DNA of 48,985 nucleotides from positions 1 through 48,985 of the forward strand of contig CACZUK010000004.1 of the NCBI GenBank assembly GCA_902784305.1. The letters are read 5' to 3'. Shown here in pieces: positions 1-8,461 of this stretch. Numbering within the stretch: the first letter of the stretch is position 1; each line of letters starts with the position of its first letter. Source of the DNA: Oscillospiraceae bacterium (GTDB lineage: Bacteria > Bacillota > Clostridia > Oscillospirales > Oscillospiraceae). The notes beneath the pieces were generated by a model. The model was not told where the DNA came from, searched no databases, and saw only the letters and a program-made list of their open reading frames with translations. Position numbers and translations under genes: made by a program.

Positions 1-1673
1 GCTACTGGGTCAAGCCCACCTACGCCAAGCCCTACGCGGACGTGAACAGCGACGGCAGCTTCTCCATTCAATACGTCACCGGCGGCGAGGACCGGAACGC
101 GCTGCTGCTGCACATCCTGCTGGTTCCGTCCAGCTACACGCCCGGCGTTGACTTCAACGAGGCGAAGAGCCACGCGGTGGACTATGTGAAGGTGGTCCGG
201 GACAAGGACGGCGGCGTGACCGTCACGCCGGACCGGCAGGCACCCACCCCGTCCAAGGGCAAGTCCTCCGGCCTGAAAACCAGCGACAAGCGCATCGCGG
301 TGAACGTGGGCTTCTACACCCAGGGCCAGCCCGGGGACAAGCTCACCGAAAAGCAGGTCAAGGCCCTGCTGAATCAGGTGAAGCCCTTTGCCAACATCGT
401 GCGCTTCTACAGCGCCGGGGGCGAGGTGTCCAAGGCGTACAAAATTGCCCACGACATGGGCCTCAAGGTGGTGGGCACCGCCTGGCTCTCCGGCAGCAGC
501 GCCAGCGACCGCTCCGAGCTGGACGCCCTGATTGACCAGTGCAACAAGGGCTACGTTCAGGTGGCCTGCGTGGGCAGCGAGACCCTGCTGCGCGGGGACC
601 TGAGCGCGGAGCAGCTCATCGAGCACCTGAACTATGTGCGCAAAAAGCTCAAGAATCAGAGCATTCCCGTCACCACCGCCGACAGCGCGGGCGAGCTCAT
701 CAACGCCCCGGACGTGCGGGGAGCCTGCGACCTGCTGATGCCCAACATCTATCCCTATTGGGAGGGCGTCGCGGTGAAGGACGCCGGAGCGGCCTTCGCC
801 TCCGCCATGGAGCAGATGAGCGGCTGCGCCGCCGGCAAGGAGATTCTGGTCTCCGAGACCGGCTGGCCCACCGACGGCGAGAGCAAGCAGGACGCCGTGG
901 CCAGCGACGCCAACGCGGCGGCCTACTTCGAGGCGGTGCGCCAGTGGTCCCTGGACCACAAGACGGTGGTGCTGTGGTTCGACGCCCTGGACGAGCCCTG
1001 GAAGCAGCGGGATGAGGGCGTGGCAGGCGCCCACTGGGGCGTGCTGACCAAGGACGGCAAGCTCAAGAGCGGCTACGGCAAGACGGCCTTCTTCAAGAGC
1101 GTGCTGTCCGTGGGCAAGCCGAAGCTTCAGAGCGCGCAGAACGCCAAAGGCGGCGTGAAGCTGGGCTGGAGCAAGGCCAAGGGCGCCGTGCGCTACGAGC
1201 TGTGCTGCAAGAACGGAAAGGCCTGGAAGGTGGTGGCAAAGACCAAAAAAACCGCGCTTTTGGTCAAAACCAGCGACGGAAAGCGGGCGCTCCAGAGCGG
1301 CAAGCGCTACACCTTCGCGGTGCGCGCCGTGAACGCCGCGGGCAAGAAGTCCATGAGCGCGGCGAAGAGCGTGGTCTATGTGGCTGCGCCCGCGTGGAAG
1401 GCGGCGAAGAACAGCCAGCCGGGCACCCTCACCGTGACGCGCAAGGGCGCTGCGGGGCTCTCCGGCTGGCAGGTGCAGTACAGCACCGACAAGCGCTTCC
1501 CCAAGGGCAGCGGCAGCGTGAGCGTGGCGGGGGCGAAGGCCGTGAGCGTCAAGGTCACCGGGCTGACCCGGGGCAAAACCTACCATCTGCGGCTGCGCGG
1601 CTACAAAACGGTGTCCGGCAAGAAGGTGTATTCCGGCTGGAGCGCCGTGAAAAAGGTGAAAATCGCCAAGTGA
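1..1673 (+). CDS. GH17-like beta-glucanase with two C-terminal FN3 domains (5' partial)
   Basis: The reading frame is open at the window edge (codons run from base 3), so the N-terminus and any signal peptide are missing. Counting from the GTG at 42, a GH17-type (beta/alpha)8 region spans about residues 84-350. It shows VGSETL (candidate acid/base Glu180), VTTADS, NIYPYW, SETGWPT (candidate nucleophile Glu272) and a WFDALDEPWK segment, all in the order expected for GH17 beta-1,3-glucanases. Two fibronectin-III repeats follow (about 358-448 and 450-541), each with the late 'SGKRYTFAVRAVNAAGK' or 'GKTYHLRLRGY' strand. FN3 tails are typical of extracellular bacterial glycosidases, so secretion is inferred. 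The exact substrate is not readable; a glucosyl hydrolase or transglucosylase is most likely. GH17 is uncommon in Firmicutes. A hairpin terminator follows the stop. Confidence 0.72.
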   Translation, partial: YWVKPTYAKPYADVNSDGSFSIQYVTGGEDRNALLLHILLVPSSYTPGVDFNEAKSHAVDYVKVVRDKDGGVTVTPDRQAPTPSKGKSSGLKTSDKRIAVNVGFYTQGQPGDKLTEKQVKALLNQVKPFANIVRFYSAGGEVSKAYKIAHDMGLKVVGTAWLSGSSASDRSELDALIDQCNKGYVQVACVGSETLLRGDLSAEQLIEHLNYVRKKLKNQSIPVTTADSAGELINAPDVRGACDLLMPNIYPYWEGVAVKDAGAAFASAMEQMSGCAAGKEILVSETGWPTDGESKQDAVASDANAAAYFEAVRQWSLDHKTVVLWFDALDEPWKQRDEGVAGAHWGVLTKDGKLKSGYGKTAFFKSVLSVGKPKLQSAQNAKGGVKLGWSKAKGAVRYELCCKNGKAWKVVAKTKKTALLVKTSDGKRALQSGKRYTFAVRAVNAAGKKSMSAAKSVVYVAAPAWKAAKNSQPGTLTVTRKGAAGLSGWQVQYSTDKRFPKGSGSVSVAGAKAVSVKVTGLTRGKTYHLRLRGYKTVSGKKVYSGWSAVKKVKIAK

Positions 1674-1723
1674 GCACGGAACCCCCTGAAACGGACGAAA
1701 ACAACTGAAACGGACCAAAAACA

Positions 1724-1765
1724 ACCGCCCCGGGCTGGAAAACCCAGTCCGGGGCGGCATTTTGT
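1724..1765. terminator. Strong hairpin terminator between convergent genes
   Basis: A GC-rich stem of about 14 bp (CCGCCCCGGGCTGG against CCAGTCCGGGGCGG) has a short A-rich loop and is followed by CATTTTGTTT on the plus strand. It is preceded by an A-rich run on the other side. It lies between the GH17-like gene (plus) and the VOC gene (minus), so it may serve both directions. Confidence 0.85.
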
Positions 1766-1774
1766 TTGAGATTT

Positions 1775-2167
1775 TTACAGCTCCGTGAAGAACTCCACGT
1801 CCTCGCCCACGGGCCCCTTGCAGAAGGCCATGCGAATCTTCATGCCGCCCTCGGCGTGGGGCAGGGTCAGGTTCTTCGGCTCGATGGTGATTTCGTACCC
1901 GGCCTCCCGGACGCGGCGGACGCACTCGTCCACATCGTCGGTGAGCAGGGCGAAGTGGTGGATGCTGCCCTGGGGGCGCTGCTCCTCCCCGTTGTCGTTG
2001 ATTTCCAGGATGGAGTTGCCCGTCCAGAGGAACACGCCGGAGCCGTCCTCCCAGCGGCGCAGAATGGCCATACCCAGCAGATTGCGGTAGAAGTGGATGG
2101 TTTCCTGAAGCTGCTCCCGGCCCACGGGCTTCAGGGAGATGTGATGAGTACCTTTGATGAGGGGCAT
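1775..2167 (-). CDS. VOC-superfamily (glyoxalase-like) protein
   Basis: A 130-residue protein with the paired beta-alpha-beta-beta-beta fold of the vicinal oxygen chelate family. The first half begins 'IKGTHHISLKP' and continues 'FYRNLLGM'; the second has 'IHHFALLTDDVDE' and ends 'GEDVEFFTEL'. His and Glu residues at the usual strand positions could hold a divalent metal. Members act as lyases, isomerases, epimerases or dioxygenases, and the sequence does not say which. It is the last gene of the minus-strand sugar operon, 79 nt after the FGGY kinase, with a good AGGAG 9 nt before ATG. An isomerase or epimerase step on the operon's substrate would fit, but that is inference. Confidence 0.85.
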   Translation of the reverse strand: MPLIKGTHHISLKPVGREQLQETIHFYRNLLGMAILRRWEDGSGVFLWTGNSILEINDNGEEQRPQGSIHHFALLTDDVDECVRRVREAGYEITIEPKNLTLPHAEGGMKIRMAFCKGPVGEDVEFFTEL

Positions 2168-2246
2168 GTCCTGCGCTCCTTTCGTGATTCCGTGGGGGCG
2201 TCCGGGCGAAAACCTTCGCTCAGACGCCCGTTTTTGCGGTATTTGC

Positions 2247-3794
2247 TCAGCCCAGAGGCTTTTTCTTGCCCTCCACCAGCAGTTGGAGGTCCTCCCAGAG
2301 GCCGTCCAGCAGGCCGATGGACTTGACGTACATGGCGTACTTCCAGTCGTACACGTCCGCCAGCTCCCGGTTGGGCTCGAACACGCCCGCCACGCTGCTC
2401 ATGTTCGCCACGGCCTCGTCCAGAGAGGCGTACTCCCCGGTGGCCACGGCGGCGGCAATGGCGCAGCCCAGCGCGCCCGTCTCGTGGGCGGCGATGGTCT
2501 CCACCCGCACCTGCATCACGTCCGCGAACATCTGGGCCCAGACATCAGCCCGGGCGGCGCCGCCTGCCAGACGGATGACGGAGGGCGGAGCGGCCTTGGT
2601 CTCCGTGAGCTTGTCGAAGTGGTAGCGGTGGCAGAAGGTGATGCCCTCGAAGATGCTGCGCACCAGGTGCTTCCGGGTGTGGTTGGCGGCCATGCCGATG
2701 AAGCAGCCCTTGGCGTTGGGGTGCACGTTGGAGGCCATCAGGAAGGGCAGGAACAGGGGGACGAACTCCTGAGGCGGGGTCTCCTCCACCCACTCGTCCA
2801 CCAGCGCGTGAATGTTGCCGCCCAAATCCTTGACCTGCTCCGTCAGCTCCGGCAGAAGCTGGCGGATGAACCACTCCAGATTGCCCGCGGAGGTGGGCGA
2901 GGACTCCTCAATGAGGTAGTAGCCCGGCAGGGCGAACAGGGAGTTCATCTGTACGGTACCGTCGAGCACGGGGGTTTTGCGGATGTACTCGTTGATGGAC
3001 CAGGTGCCCGCAATCATGCAGACCTTGTCCTCGTCGATGACGCCGGAGGCGATGGCGCAGGCGTTGATGTCAAACATGCCGCCGATGACGGGAGTCCCGG
3101 CCCGGAGGCCGCACTGGGCGGCGGCGTTGAGGGTGATTTTTCCGCAGATGTCCGTAGCCCGGCACAGGGGCGGCAGGGCGTAGCGAATCTCACTCAGGCC
3201 GAAGAGCTCCAGCAGCCGCTCGTCGTATTGACCGGTGTGGAGGTTCAGCAGGCCGGAGCCGGAGATGTCGGTCAGCTCCGCGCCGGGGATGCCGGTGAGG
3301 CGGAAGCGGATGTAGTCCTTGCACTCGAAGATGTACTTGATGTGCTCGTAGCTCTCCGGCTCGTTGTCCCGCAGCCAGGCCAGCAGAGCCACCGGCTGAC
3401 AGGCCATGACGTGCTGCGCGGAGTATTGGAAGGCCTTTTCCTCGGTGCCGTCCTCCCGCCAGCGCAGGGGGTAGGCGTAGGCGCGGTTGTCGGTGGAGAT
3501 GATGCCGTTGCGCAGGGGCCGGTCGTCGTCGCTCCAGAGGTAGAGGCCCTTGCCGTGGCCGGAGATGCCCAGACCGGCGATGTCCGCGGGATTGACGCCG
3601 GTTTTGGCCAGAACGCCCCGAATCACGGAGCAGTTGGCCTCCCACATCTCCTCCATGTCCCGCTCCACGAAGCCGGGCCGGGGGGTGATGGCCTTGGTGG
3701 CGATGCCGCAGCTGCCGATTTCCCGACCATTTCGGTCAAACAAGGCGGCCTTTGTGGCGGTTCCACCGTTGTCCAGTCCGATAAAATAGTGCAT
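2247..3794 (-). CDS. FGGY-family carbohydrate kinase, L-xylulokinase-like
   Basis: A full-length 515-residue FGGY kinase that phosphorylates a sugar or polyol with ATP in the cytosol. The N-terminal phosphate-binding motif reads DNGGTATKAALFD (about residues 8-20). The nucleotide-binding half has 'GTWSINEY', 'ESSPTSAGNLEWF' and 'RLAGGAARADVW'. The overall pattern, including 'PGFVERDMEEMW', 'GISGHGKGLYLW' and 'CKDYIRFRLTG', resembles E. coli LyxK (L-xylulokinase) more than glycerol kinase or XylB as I recall those sequences. The substrate remains uncertain: a ketopentose, tetrulose or polyol is likely. GGAG lies 6 nt before ATG. It is transcribed with a ribose-type ABC transporter, which presumably supplies its substrate. 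Confidence 0.9.
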   Translation of the reverse strand: MHYFIGLDNGGTATKAALFDRNGREIGSCGIATKAITPRPGFVERDMEEMWEANCSVIRGVLAKTGVNPADIAGLGISGHGKGLYLWSDDDRPLRNGIISTDNRAYAYPLRWREDGTEEKAFQYSAQHVMACQPVALLAWLRDNEPESYEHIKYIFECKDYIRFRLTGIPGAELTDISGSGLLNLHTGQYDERLLELFGLSEIRYALPPLCRATDICGKITLNAAAQCGLRAGTPVIGGMFDINACAIASGVIDEDKVCMIAGTWSINEYIRKTPVLDGTVQMNSLFALPGYYLIEESSPTSAGNLEWFIRQLLPELTEQVKDLGGNIHALVDEWVEETPPQEFVPLFLPFLMASNVHPNAKGCFIGMAANHTRKHLVRSIFEGITFCHRYHFDKLTETKAAPPSVIRLAGGAARADVWAQMFADVMQVRVETIAAHETGALGCAIAAAVATGEYASLDEAVANMSSVAGVFEPNRELADVYDWKYAMYVKSIGLLDGLWEDLQLLVEGKKKPLG

Positions 3795-3907
3795 ATCTGC
3801 TCCAATTCTGCCGTCCGGCCGACATGCTCCGCGGGGACCCGGACGGCTCAGCCCGCGCGGCAGGGAAGGAGGGCCCGCGCAGGCAGACCCTCCCCGTTTC
3901 CCGGTTC

Positions 3908-4891
3908 TTACTTCTTGTAGTCCTTGTTGAGCAGGTCACGGCCGATGTCCTTGCCGCTGAGGAAGTCGGCGGCGATGTCGATGGCCTTCTTGTACATGCT
4001 CCAAAGGGCGTCTGTGGTCTGGGCGGAGACGTGGGGGGTGAGGATGACGTTGTCCAGCCCGATGAGGGGGGAGTCGGTGCTCAGCGGCTCCTGGGCGAAC
4101 ACGTCCAGGCCCGCGCCGAGAATCTTGCCGGCCTTGAGGGCCTCGGCCAGAGCCTCCTCGTCCACCAGGCCGCCGCGGGCGGTGCAGACGATGACCGCGT
4201 CCTTCTTCATCATCGCCAGGCGCTCGGCGTTGACGATGTGGTGGTTCTCCTTGGTGTAGGGCACATGGATGCTGATGGCGTCGCACTCCTGGAAGATGGT
4301 GTCCAGGTCGGTGAGCTTCGCGCCCAGCTTCTCCGCGATTTCGGGGGGCATGAAGGGGTCATAGGCCAGAATCTCGCAGTCGAAGCCGGAGAACAGCTTG
4401 GCCAGCCGCTGCCCGATGGCGCCGAAGCCCAGAATGCCCACCTTCTTGTTCATCATCTCGCCGCCGATGTTGCGCACCCAGTTGCCGGACTCCACGCAGG
4501 CGCGGTTCCGGGGCAGCTGCCGCTTGGCGGCCATAATCATGGTCATGGCCATTTCCGCCACGCTCTGGGCGTTGGCGGCGGTGGTGCGGGCGATGGCGAT
4601 GCCGTTCTTGGAGGCGTCGGCCAGATTGACCGCGTCGAAGCCCACGCCGTAGCGGACCAGCAGCTTGACGGAGTCCTTCACCTGAGAGAAAATGGCGTCG
4701 TCGTAGGGCTCCACGTCGATGATGCCCGCGTCCGCGCCCTGGAGGGCGGCGATGGCGCTCTCATTGGAGAAGGGCATCTGGGGAACCCACACATACTCCA
4801 GACCCAGGCCCGCCGCGTAGTCCTTGGCCTTCTTGTTCAGCTCGTTGTAGAGCTCGGAGGGGGTACCGTACAGACAAACCAGTTTTTTCAT
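3908..4891 (-). CDS. D-isomer-specific 2-hydroxyacid dehydrogenase family protein
   Basis: A 327-residue NAD(P)-dependent dehydrogenase of the phosphoglycerate, glyoxylate and hydroxypyruvate reductase family. The Rossmann motif ILGFGAIG lies at 153-160, and the catalytic triad is visible as Arg239 (TARGG), Glu268 (FAQEP) and His287 (TPHVSA). Length is that of the two-domain enzymes without an ACT domain, so it is not a classical SerA. It sits between the FGGY kinase and an amidohydrolase in a sugar operon, which suggests oxidation or reduction of a sugar-acid or 2-keto acid intermediate. AAGGAG precedes the ATG. Substrate unknown. Confidence 0.9.
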   Translation of the reverse strand: MKKLVCLYGTPSELYNELNKKAKDYAAGLGLEYVWVPQMPFSNESAIAALQGADAGIIDVEPYDDAIFSQVKDSVKLLVRYGVGFDAVNLADASKNGIAIARTTAANAQSVAEMAMTMIMAAKRQLPRNRACVESGNWVRNIGGEMMNKKVGILGFGAIGQRLAKLFSGFDCEILAYDPFMPPEIAEKLGAKLTDLDTIFQECDAISIHVPYTKENHHIVNAERLAMMKKDAVIVCTARGGLVDEEALAEALKAGKILGAGLDVFAQEPLSTDSPLIGLDNVILTPHVSAQTTDALWSMYKKAIDIAADFLSGKDIGRDLLNKDYKK

Positions 4892-5032
4892 GTAGATTAC
4901 TCCTTTTTATCGGCGGGCCTCAGGCCGTCTGAGGGGTCTGACGCCCGCTCTGGCGGCTCCGGCGCCCCCAACAAGGGGGAAAAAGGGACGCCGGAGCAGA
5001 AAATGACGAAATCAGCCTGAAAAGGGGACTAA

Positions 5033-5947
5033 TCAGTCAAAATAGACCAGCTTCGCGTTGTTGTAGTACACGTCTGCCAGCTCCTCGGCGGTGAAGGCGC
5101 TGCCCTTCTGGAGGTAGTCGGTCAGATGCTCATAGCTGTCGTTGGTGGCAGCGTAGGGGGCGTCGGTGCCCCACATGAGCTTCTTCGCGCCGACGATGTC
5201 CTTGGCCTGGGCCAGGTACTCGTGGGTCTCCGGATAGGGGTACACGTCGGGGGCCATGATTTTGGGCATGGCGGCGATGTCGAACCAGATGTTGGCCTGG
5301 CTCAGCAGGGACAGCTCCGCGCGCCACTCTTTGGTCTTGGCGCGGGCGGGGGCCAGCAGGTGGCAGACCACCAGCTTCAGGTCGGGGCAGCGGTCCGCGA
5401 TGCGCTCCAGAGCGGAGACCTGATGGCTCTCCATCTCGATGTCGCCCACGTCCAGAGCCACAACGCCCTTGTGCTGCTCCACCAGCTTGTAAATGCGCAT
5501 CATGCGCTCGCCGGAGAGGTCGAAGGGGTCATGGCAGCCCATGAGGCCGCCGCCGCAGCTGACCTCGAACTTGGCCAGCCGGAAGCCCAGCTCCTCGAAG
5601 TCCCGCTCCAGCTTCTCCATGTACCCGGTCATGAAGGGGTCGATGGTGCAGGAGGGGCAGAAGCGGTCGGGATACTTCTTCAGCAGCTCCGCGTGATAGA
5701 GGTTCTGGAAGCCGTACATGCTGCCGTTCATCAGCACGGCCCGCTCCACGTCGTTGCGGTCCATGATTTTGAGGGCCTGCTCGGCGGTGAAGTGGTCGTC
5801 GCCGTAGTCGCCGTTGGTGGGCAGGAGCTGGAACTCCTCGCCGTTGCCCCAGGAGGCCCTGCCGCCTCCGATGGCTCTCAGCTCGCCCCGGCGGCAGTAG
5901 CCGGCGAGGACCTTCGCCAGGTGCAGGTGCGCGTCAATTTTCTTCAT
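5033..5947 (-). CDS. Amidohydrolase-2 family metal-dependent hydrolase
   Basis: A 304-residue TIM-barrel hydrolase. The N-terminal 'IDAHLHL' gives the HxH pair of metal ligands, 'LVVCHLLAP' offers a strand-5/6 His, and 'MWGTDAPYAAT' carries the C-terminal catalytic Asp. These are hallmarks of the amidohydrolase_2 group, which contains sugar lactonases and nonoxidative decarboxylases. In an operon with a sugar transporter, kinase and 2-hydroxyacid dehydrogenase a lactonase role is attractive, but not shown by sequence. GGAGG lies 9 nt before the ATG; the upstream permease gene ends 4 nt before this start. Confidence 0.85.
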   Translation of the reverse strand: MKKIDAHLHLAKVLAGYCRRGELRAIGGGRASWGNGEEFQLLPTNGDYGDDHFTAEQALKIMDRNDVERAVLMNGSMYGFQNLYHAELLKKYPDRFCPSCTIDPFMTGYMEKLERDFEELGFRLAKFEVSCGGGLMGCHDPFDLSGERMMRIYKLVEQHKGVVALDVGDIEMESHQVSALERIADRCPDLKLVVCHLLAPARAKTKEWRAELSLLSQANIWFDIAAMPKIMAPDVYPYPETHEYLAQAKDIVGAKKLMWGTDAPYAATNDSYEHLTDYLQKGSAFTAEELADVYYNNAKLVYFD

Positions 5948-5951
5948 GGGT

Positions 5952-6938
5952 TCAGGCCTCCTTCTTCACAATCTTCTTAACCTTCTTGCGGGCCTGATCG
6001 GTGTGCTGGAGGGCGTCGAAGCCGACCGCGATGATAATCACCAGACCCTTGACCAGACCGGCGTGGGTGGAGGGAACGCTCATCAGGTTCAGGCCGTTGT
6101 TCAGCAGGCCCATGAGGACCGCGCCGAACATGGCGCCGAGCACGGTGCCCTCGCCGCCCAGCAGGGACACGCCGCCGATGACGCCGGCGGTGATGACGTC
6201 GTTGGTGTAGCCGCTGCCGGTGGAGGCCATGGCCTGCTGGGTCATGGAGGCCAGAATCACGCCGCCCAGGGCGGTGGTGAGGCCGGAGAAGACGTAGCAG
6301 AGCACGGTGGAGCGGCGCACGTTGATGCCGGAAATCTCAGCCGCGGTGGCGTTGCCGCCCACGGCGTAGATGTAGCGGCCGAACTCGGTCTTGCGCAGCA
6401 CATACCAGGCCAGCGCGGCGATGAGAATCATCAGATAGATGGGCAGGGGGAAGCCCAGAATCTTCTTGGCGCCGATGGCGGTGAAGGCGGCGGGCTCCGT
6501 GCAGCTGATGATTTTATTGGAGGTGACAATCATGCTCAGGCCCAGGAAGATGCTCTGGGTGGCGAAGGTCACCAAAAAGGCGGGGATGTGGAAGCGGGTG
6601 ATGACGATGCCGTGGAGGCAGCCGGCCGCGGCACCCACCGCCAGAGCGGCGAGGATGCCCGCGAAGACGCCGCCGGTGGAGTTGTGGAAATAGGTGATGG
6701 TCTTCACCGTCACCACGGCGCAGAAGCCGCACAGGGTGGCGATGGAGAGGTCAATGCCTCCGATGAGGAAGACGAAGATGGTGCCGCAGACCATGATGCC
6801 GATGACGGAGATGGACCAGAGCACGTTGGCAAAGTTGCTCACCGTCAGGAAGGTAGAGGGCCGGAGGATGGTCAGCACAATGATAAACACCAACAAAATC
6901 AGGGGTTTAGAGTACTTAGTCAGGTTGAAATTCTTCAT
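5952..6938 (-). CDS. Ribose-type sugar ABC transporter permease (second permease)
   Basis: A 328-residue inner-membrane protein with about eight to ten hydrophobic segments and the RbsC/AraH/XylH (BPD_transp_2) signature, for example 'GGIDLSIATLCGF', 'GGNATAAEISGINV' and 'TAGVIGGVSLLGGEGTVLGA'. It forms the membrane channel with the neighbouring permease. Its start overlaps the stop of the ATPase gene by 4 nt (ATGA), indicating translational coupling. Two different permeases flank the ATPase, so the transporter is probably a permease heterodimer rather than an RbsC homodimer. Confidence 0.92.
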   Translation of the reverse strand: MKNFNLTKYSKPLILLVFIIVLTILRPSTFLTVSNFANVLWSISVIGIMVCGTIFVFLIGGIDLSIATLCGFCAVVTVKTITYFHNSTGGVFAGILAALAVGAAAGCLHGIVITRFHIPAFLVTFATQSIFLGLSMIVTSNKIISCTEPAAFTAIGAKKILGFPLPIYLMILIAALAWYVLRKTEFGRYIYAVGGNATAAEISGINVRRSTVLCYVFSGLTTALGGVILASMTQQAMASTGSGYTNDVITAGVIGGVSLLGGEGTVLGAMFGAVLMGLLNNGLNLMSVPSTHAGLVKGLVIIIAVGFDALQHTDQARKKVKKIVKKEA

Positions 6939-8461
6939 GATGCCTCCTCCTCTTCTGCCACGCCCTGGCCGGCGGCAAGCACCTTGGACTGGGTGACCTC
7001 GACGTTCTTGAACTCCTTGACGATGTCGCCCTTGCGCATGACGAGGATGCGGTGGGACACGCGGATGAGCTCCTGGAGGTCCGAGGTGACGACGATGACC
7101 GCCACGCCCTGCCTGGCCAGGTCCTCAAGGATGCGGTAGATTTCGTCCTTAGCACCCACGTCGATGCCCGCGGTGGGCTCGTCCACGATGAGCAGGTTCA
7201 AATCCCGCATCAGCCACTTGCCCAGAACCACCTTCTGCTGGTTGCCGCCGGACATGACGCCGACCTGCTTGCCGGGGTCCGCGGGCCGGATGTCGATGGA
7301 GGAGATGGCCTTCTTGCTCATCTCCAGCTCGGCGGCGTCGGACACGGACAGGCCGTTTTTGGGCAAAATATCGTAGTTGGTCAGGGCCACGTTCCGGGTG
7401 GTGGAGAGCAGGGGGATGAAGCCCTGATTGCGCCGGTCCTCGGGCACGAAGCCGATGCCCGCCAGAATGCTGTTCTTGGGGGAGGGGCTGAGGGTCTTGC
7501 CGTCCAGGATGACGGTGCCGCTCTGGGCCTGGTCCACGCCGTAGATGGCGCGCACCAGCTCGGTGCGTCCGGCACCGATGAGGCCGCCGAAGCCCAGAAT
7601 CTCGCCCCGGTGCACCTGGAAGCTGATGTTGCGGAAGCGGTCGGCCTTGTCGGTGAGGTTCTGCACGTCCAGCCGGACCTCGGTGTCCTCGCTGTGGAGC
7701 ATCTTCTTGGAGCCGGCGGACTCGTCCACCTCCTTGCCGATCATGGTCTTGATGACCTTGGCGGGGACGATTTCCTCCTTCTGGAGCACGGCCTCGTTCT
7801 TGCCGTCGCGCAGGATGGTCAGCCGGTCGGAGAGGCGGTAGACCTCCTCCAGACGGTGGGAGATGTAGATGATGGACACGTTCTGCTCGCGCAGGGTGGT
7901 GATGATGCGGAAGAGCATCTCCGCCTCCTTGCCGGACAGGGACGCGGTGGGCTCGTCCATAATCAGCAGCTTGGAGTTCTGGGACAGGCCCTTGAGAATC
8001 TCGATGAGCTGGCGCTGGCCGATGCCCAGGTTGTCCACGATGGTGGTGGGCTTGAGGGGGAACTCATACTTGTCGATGAGCTCCTGGGTCATTTCGTTCA
8101 TCTTCTTGTGGTCGATGAGGCCGAAGGCGTTCTTCGGCTCCCGGCCCAGGAAGACGTTCTGGGCCACGGTCAGCGGGGGAATGACGGAGAGCTCCTGATA
8201 GATACACGCCACGCCCAGCTTCTGGCAGTCCTGATAGTTGTTGATTTCAACGGGCTTGCCCTCCCAGTAAATCTGGCCGTCGTCCTTGGTGTACACGCCG
8301 GTGATGATTTTGATGAGGGTGGATTTGCCGGCGCCGTTCTCGCCCATCAGGGCGTGGACCTCGCCCCTGCGGACCTCGAAGCGGACGTCTTGCAAGACGG
8401 GCACGCCGGAAAAGCTCTTATAGATGCCCTTTGCCTCCAAAATAGTCTCATGATTCGCCAT
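6935..8461 (-). CDS. Sugar ABC transporter ATP-binding protein (RbsA/MglA type)
   Basis: A 508-residue protein with two fused ABC domains. Domain 1 has a canonical Walker A (GENGAGKST, 40-48), signature 'LGIGQRQLIEI' and Walker B 'LLIMDEPTA'. Domain 2 has the degenerate Walker A 'GLIGAGRTE' usual in this family, with 'MSGGNQQKVVLGKWL' and 'LLIVDEPTAG'. This is the standard plan of RbsA, MglA and XylG, which energise uptake of monosaccharides. It overlaps the upstream permease gene by 1 nt and the downstream one by 4 nt. Confidence 0.95.
   Translation of the reverse strand: MANHETILEAKGIYKSFSGVPVLQDVRFEVRRGEVHALMGENGAGKSTLIKIITGVYTKDDGQIYWEGKPVEINNYQDCQKLGVACIYQELSVIPPLTVAQNVFLGREPKNAFGLIDHKKMNEMTQELIDKYEFPLKPTTIVDNLGIGQRQLIEILKGLSQNSKLLIMDEPTASLSGKEAEMLFRIITTLREQNVSIIYISHRLEEVYRLSDRLTILRDGKNEAVLQKEEIVPAKVIKTMIGKEVDESAGSKKMLHSEDTEVRLDVQNLTDKADRFRNISFQVHRGEILGFGGLIGAGRTELVRAIYGVDQAQSGTVILDGKTLSPSPKNSILAGIGFVPEDRRNQGFIPLLSTTRNVALTNYDILPKNGLSVSDAAELEMSKKAISSIDIRPADPGKQVGVMSGGNQQKVVLGKWLMRDLNLLIVDEPTAGIDVGAKDEIYRILEDLARQGVAVIVVTSDLQELIRVSHRILVMRKGDIVKEFKNVEVTQSKVLAAGQGVAEEEEAS

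Noticed and set aside
2154-3920. 588-codon plus-strand open frame opposite the FGGY kinase
   Set aside because: Shadow of the kinase gene; no ribosome site or domain.
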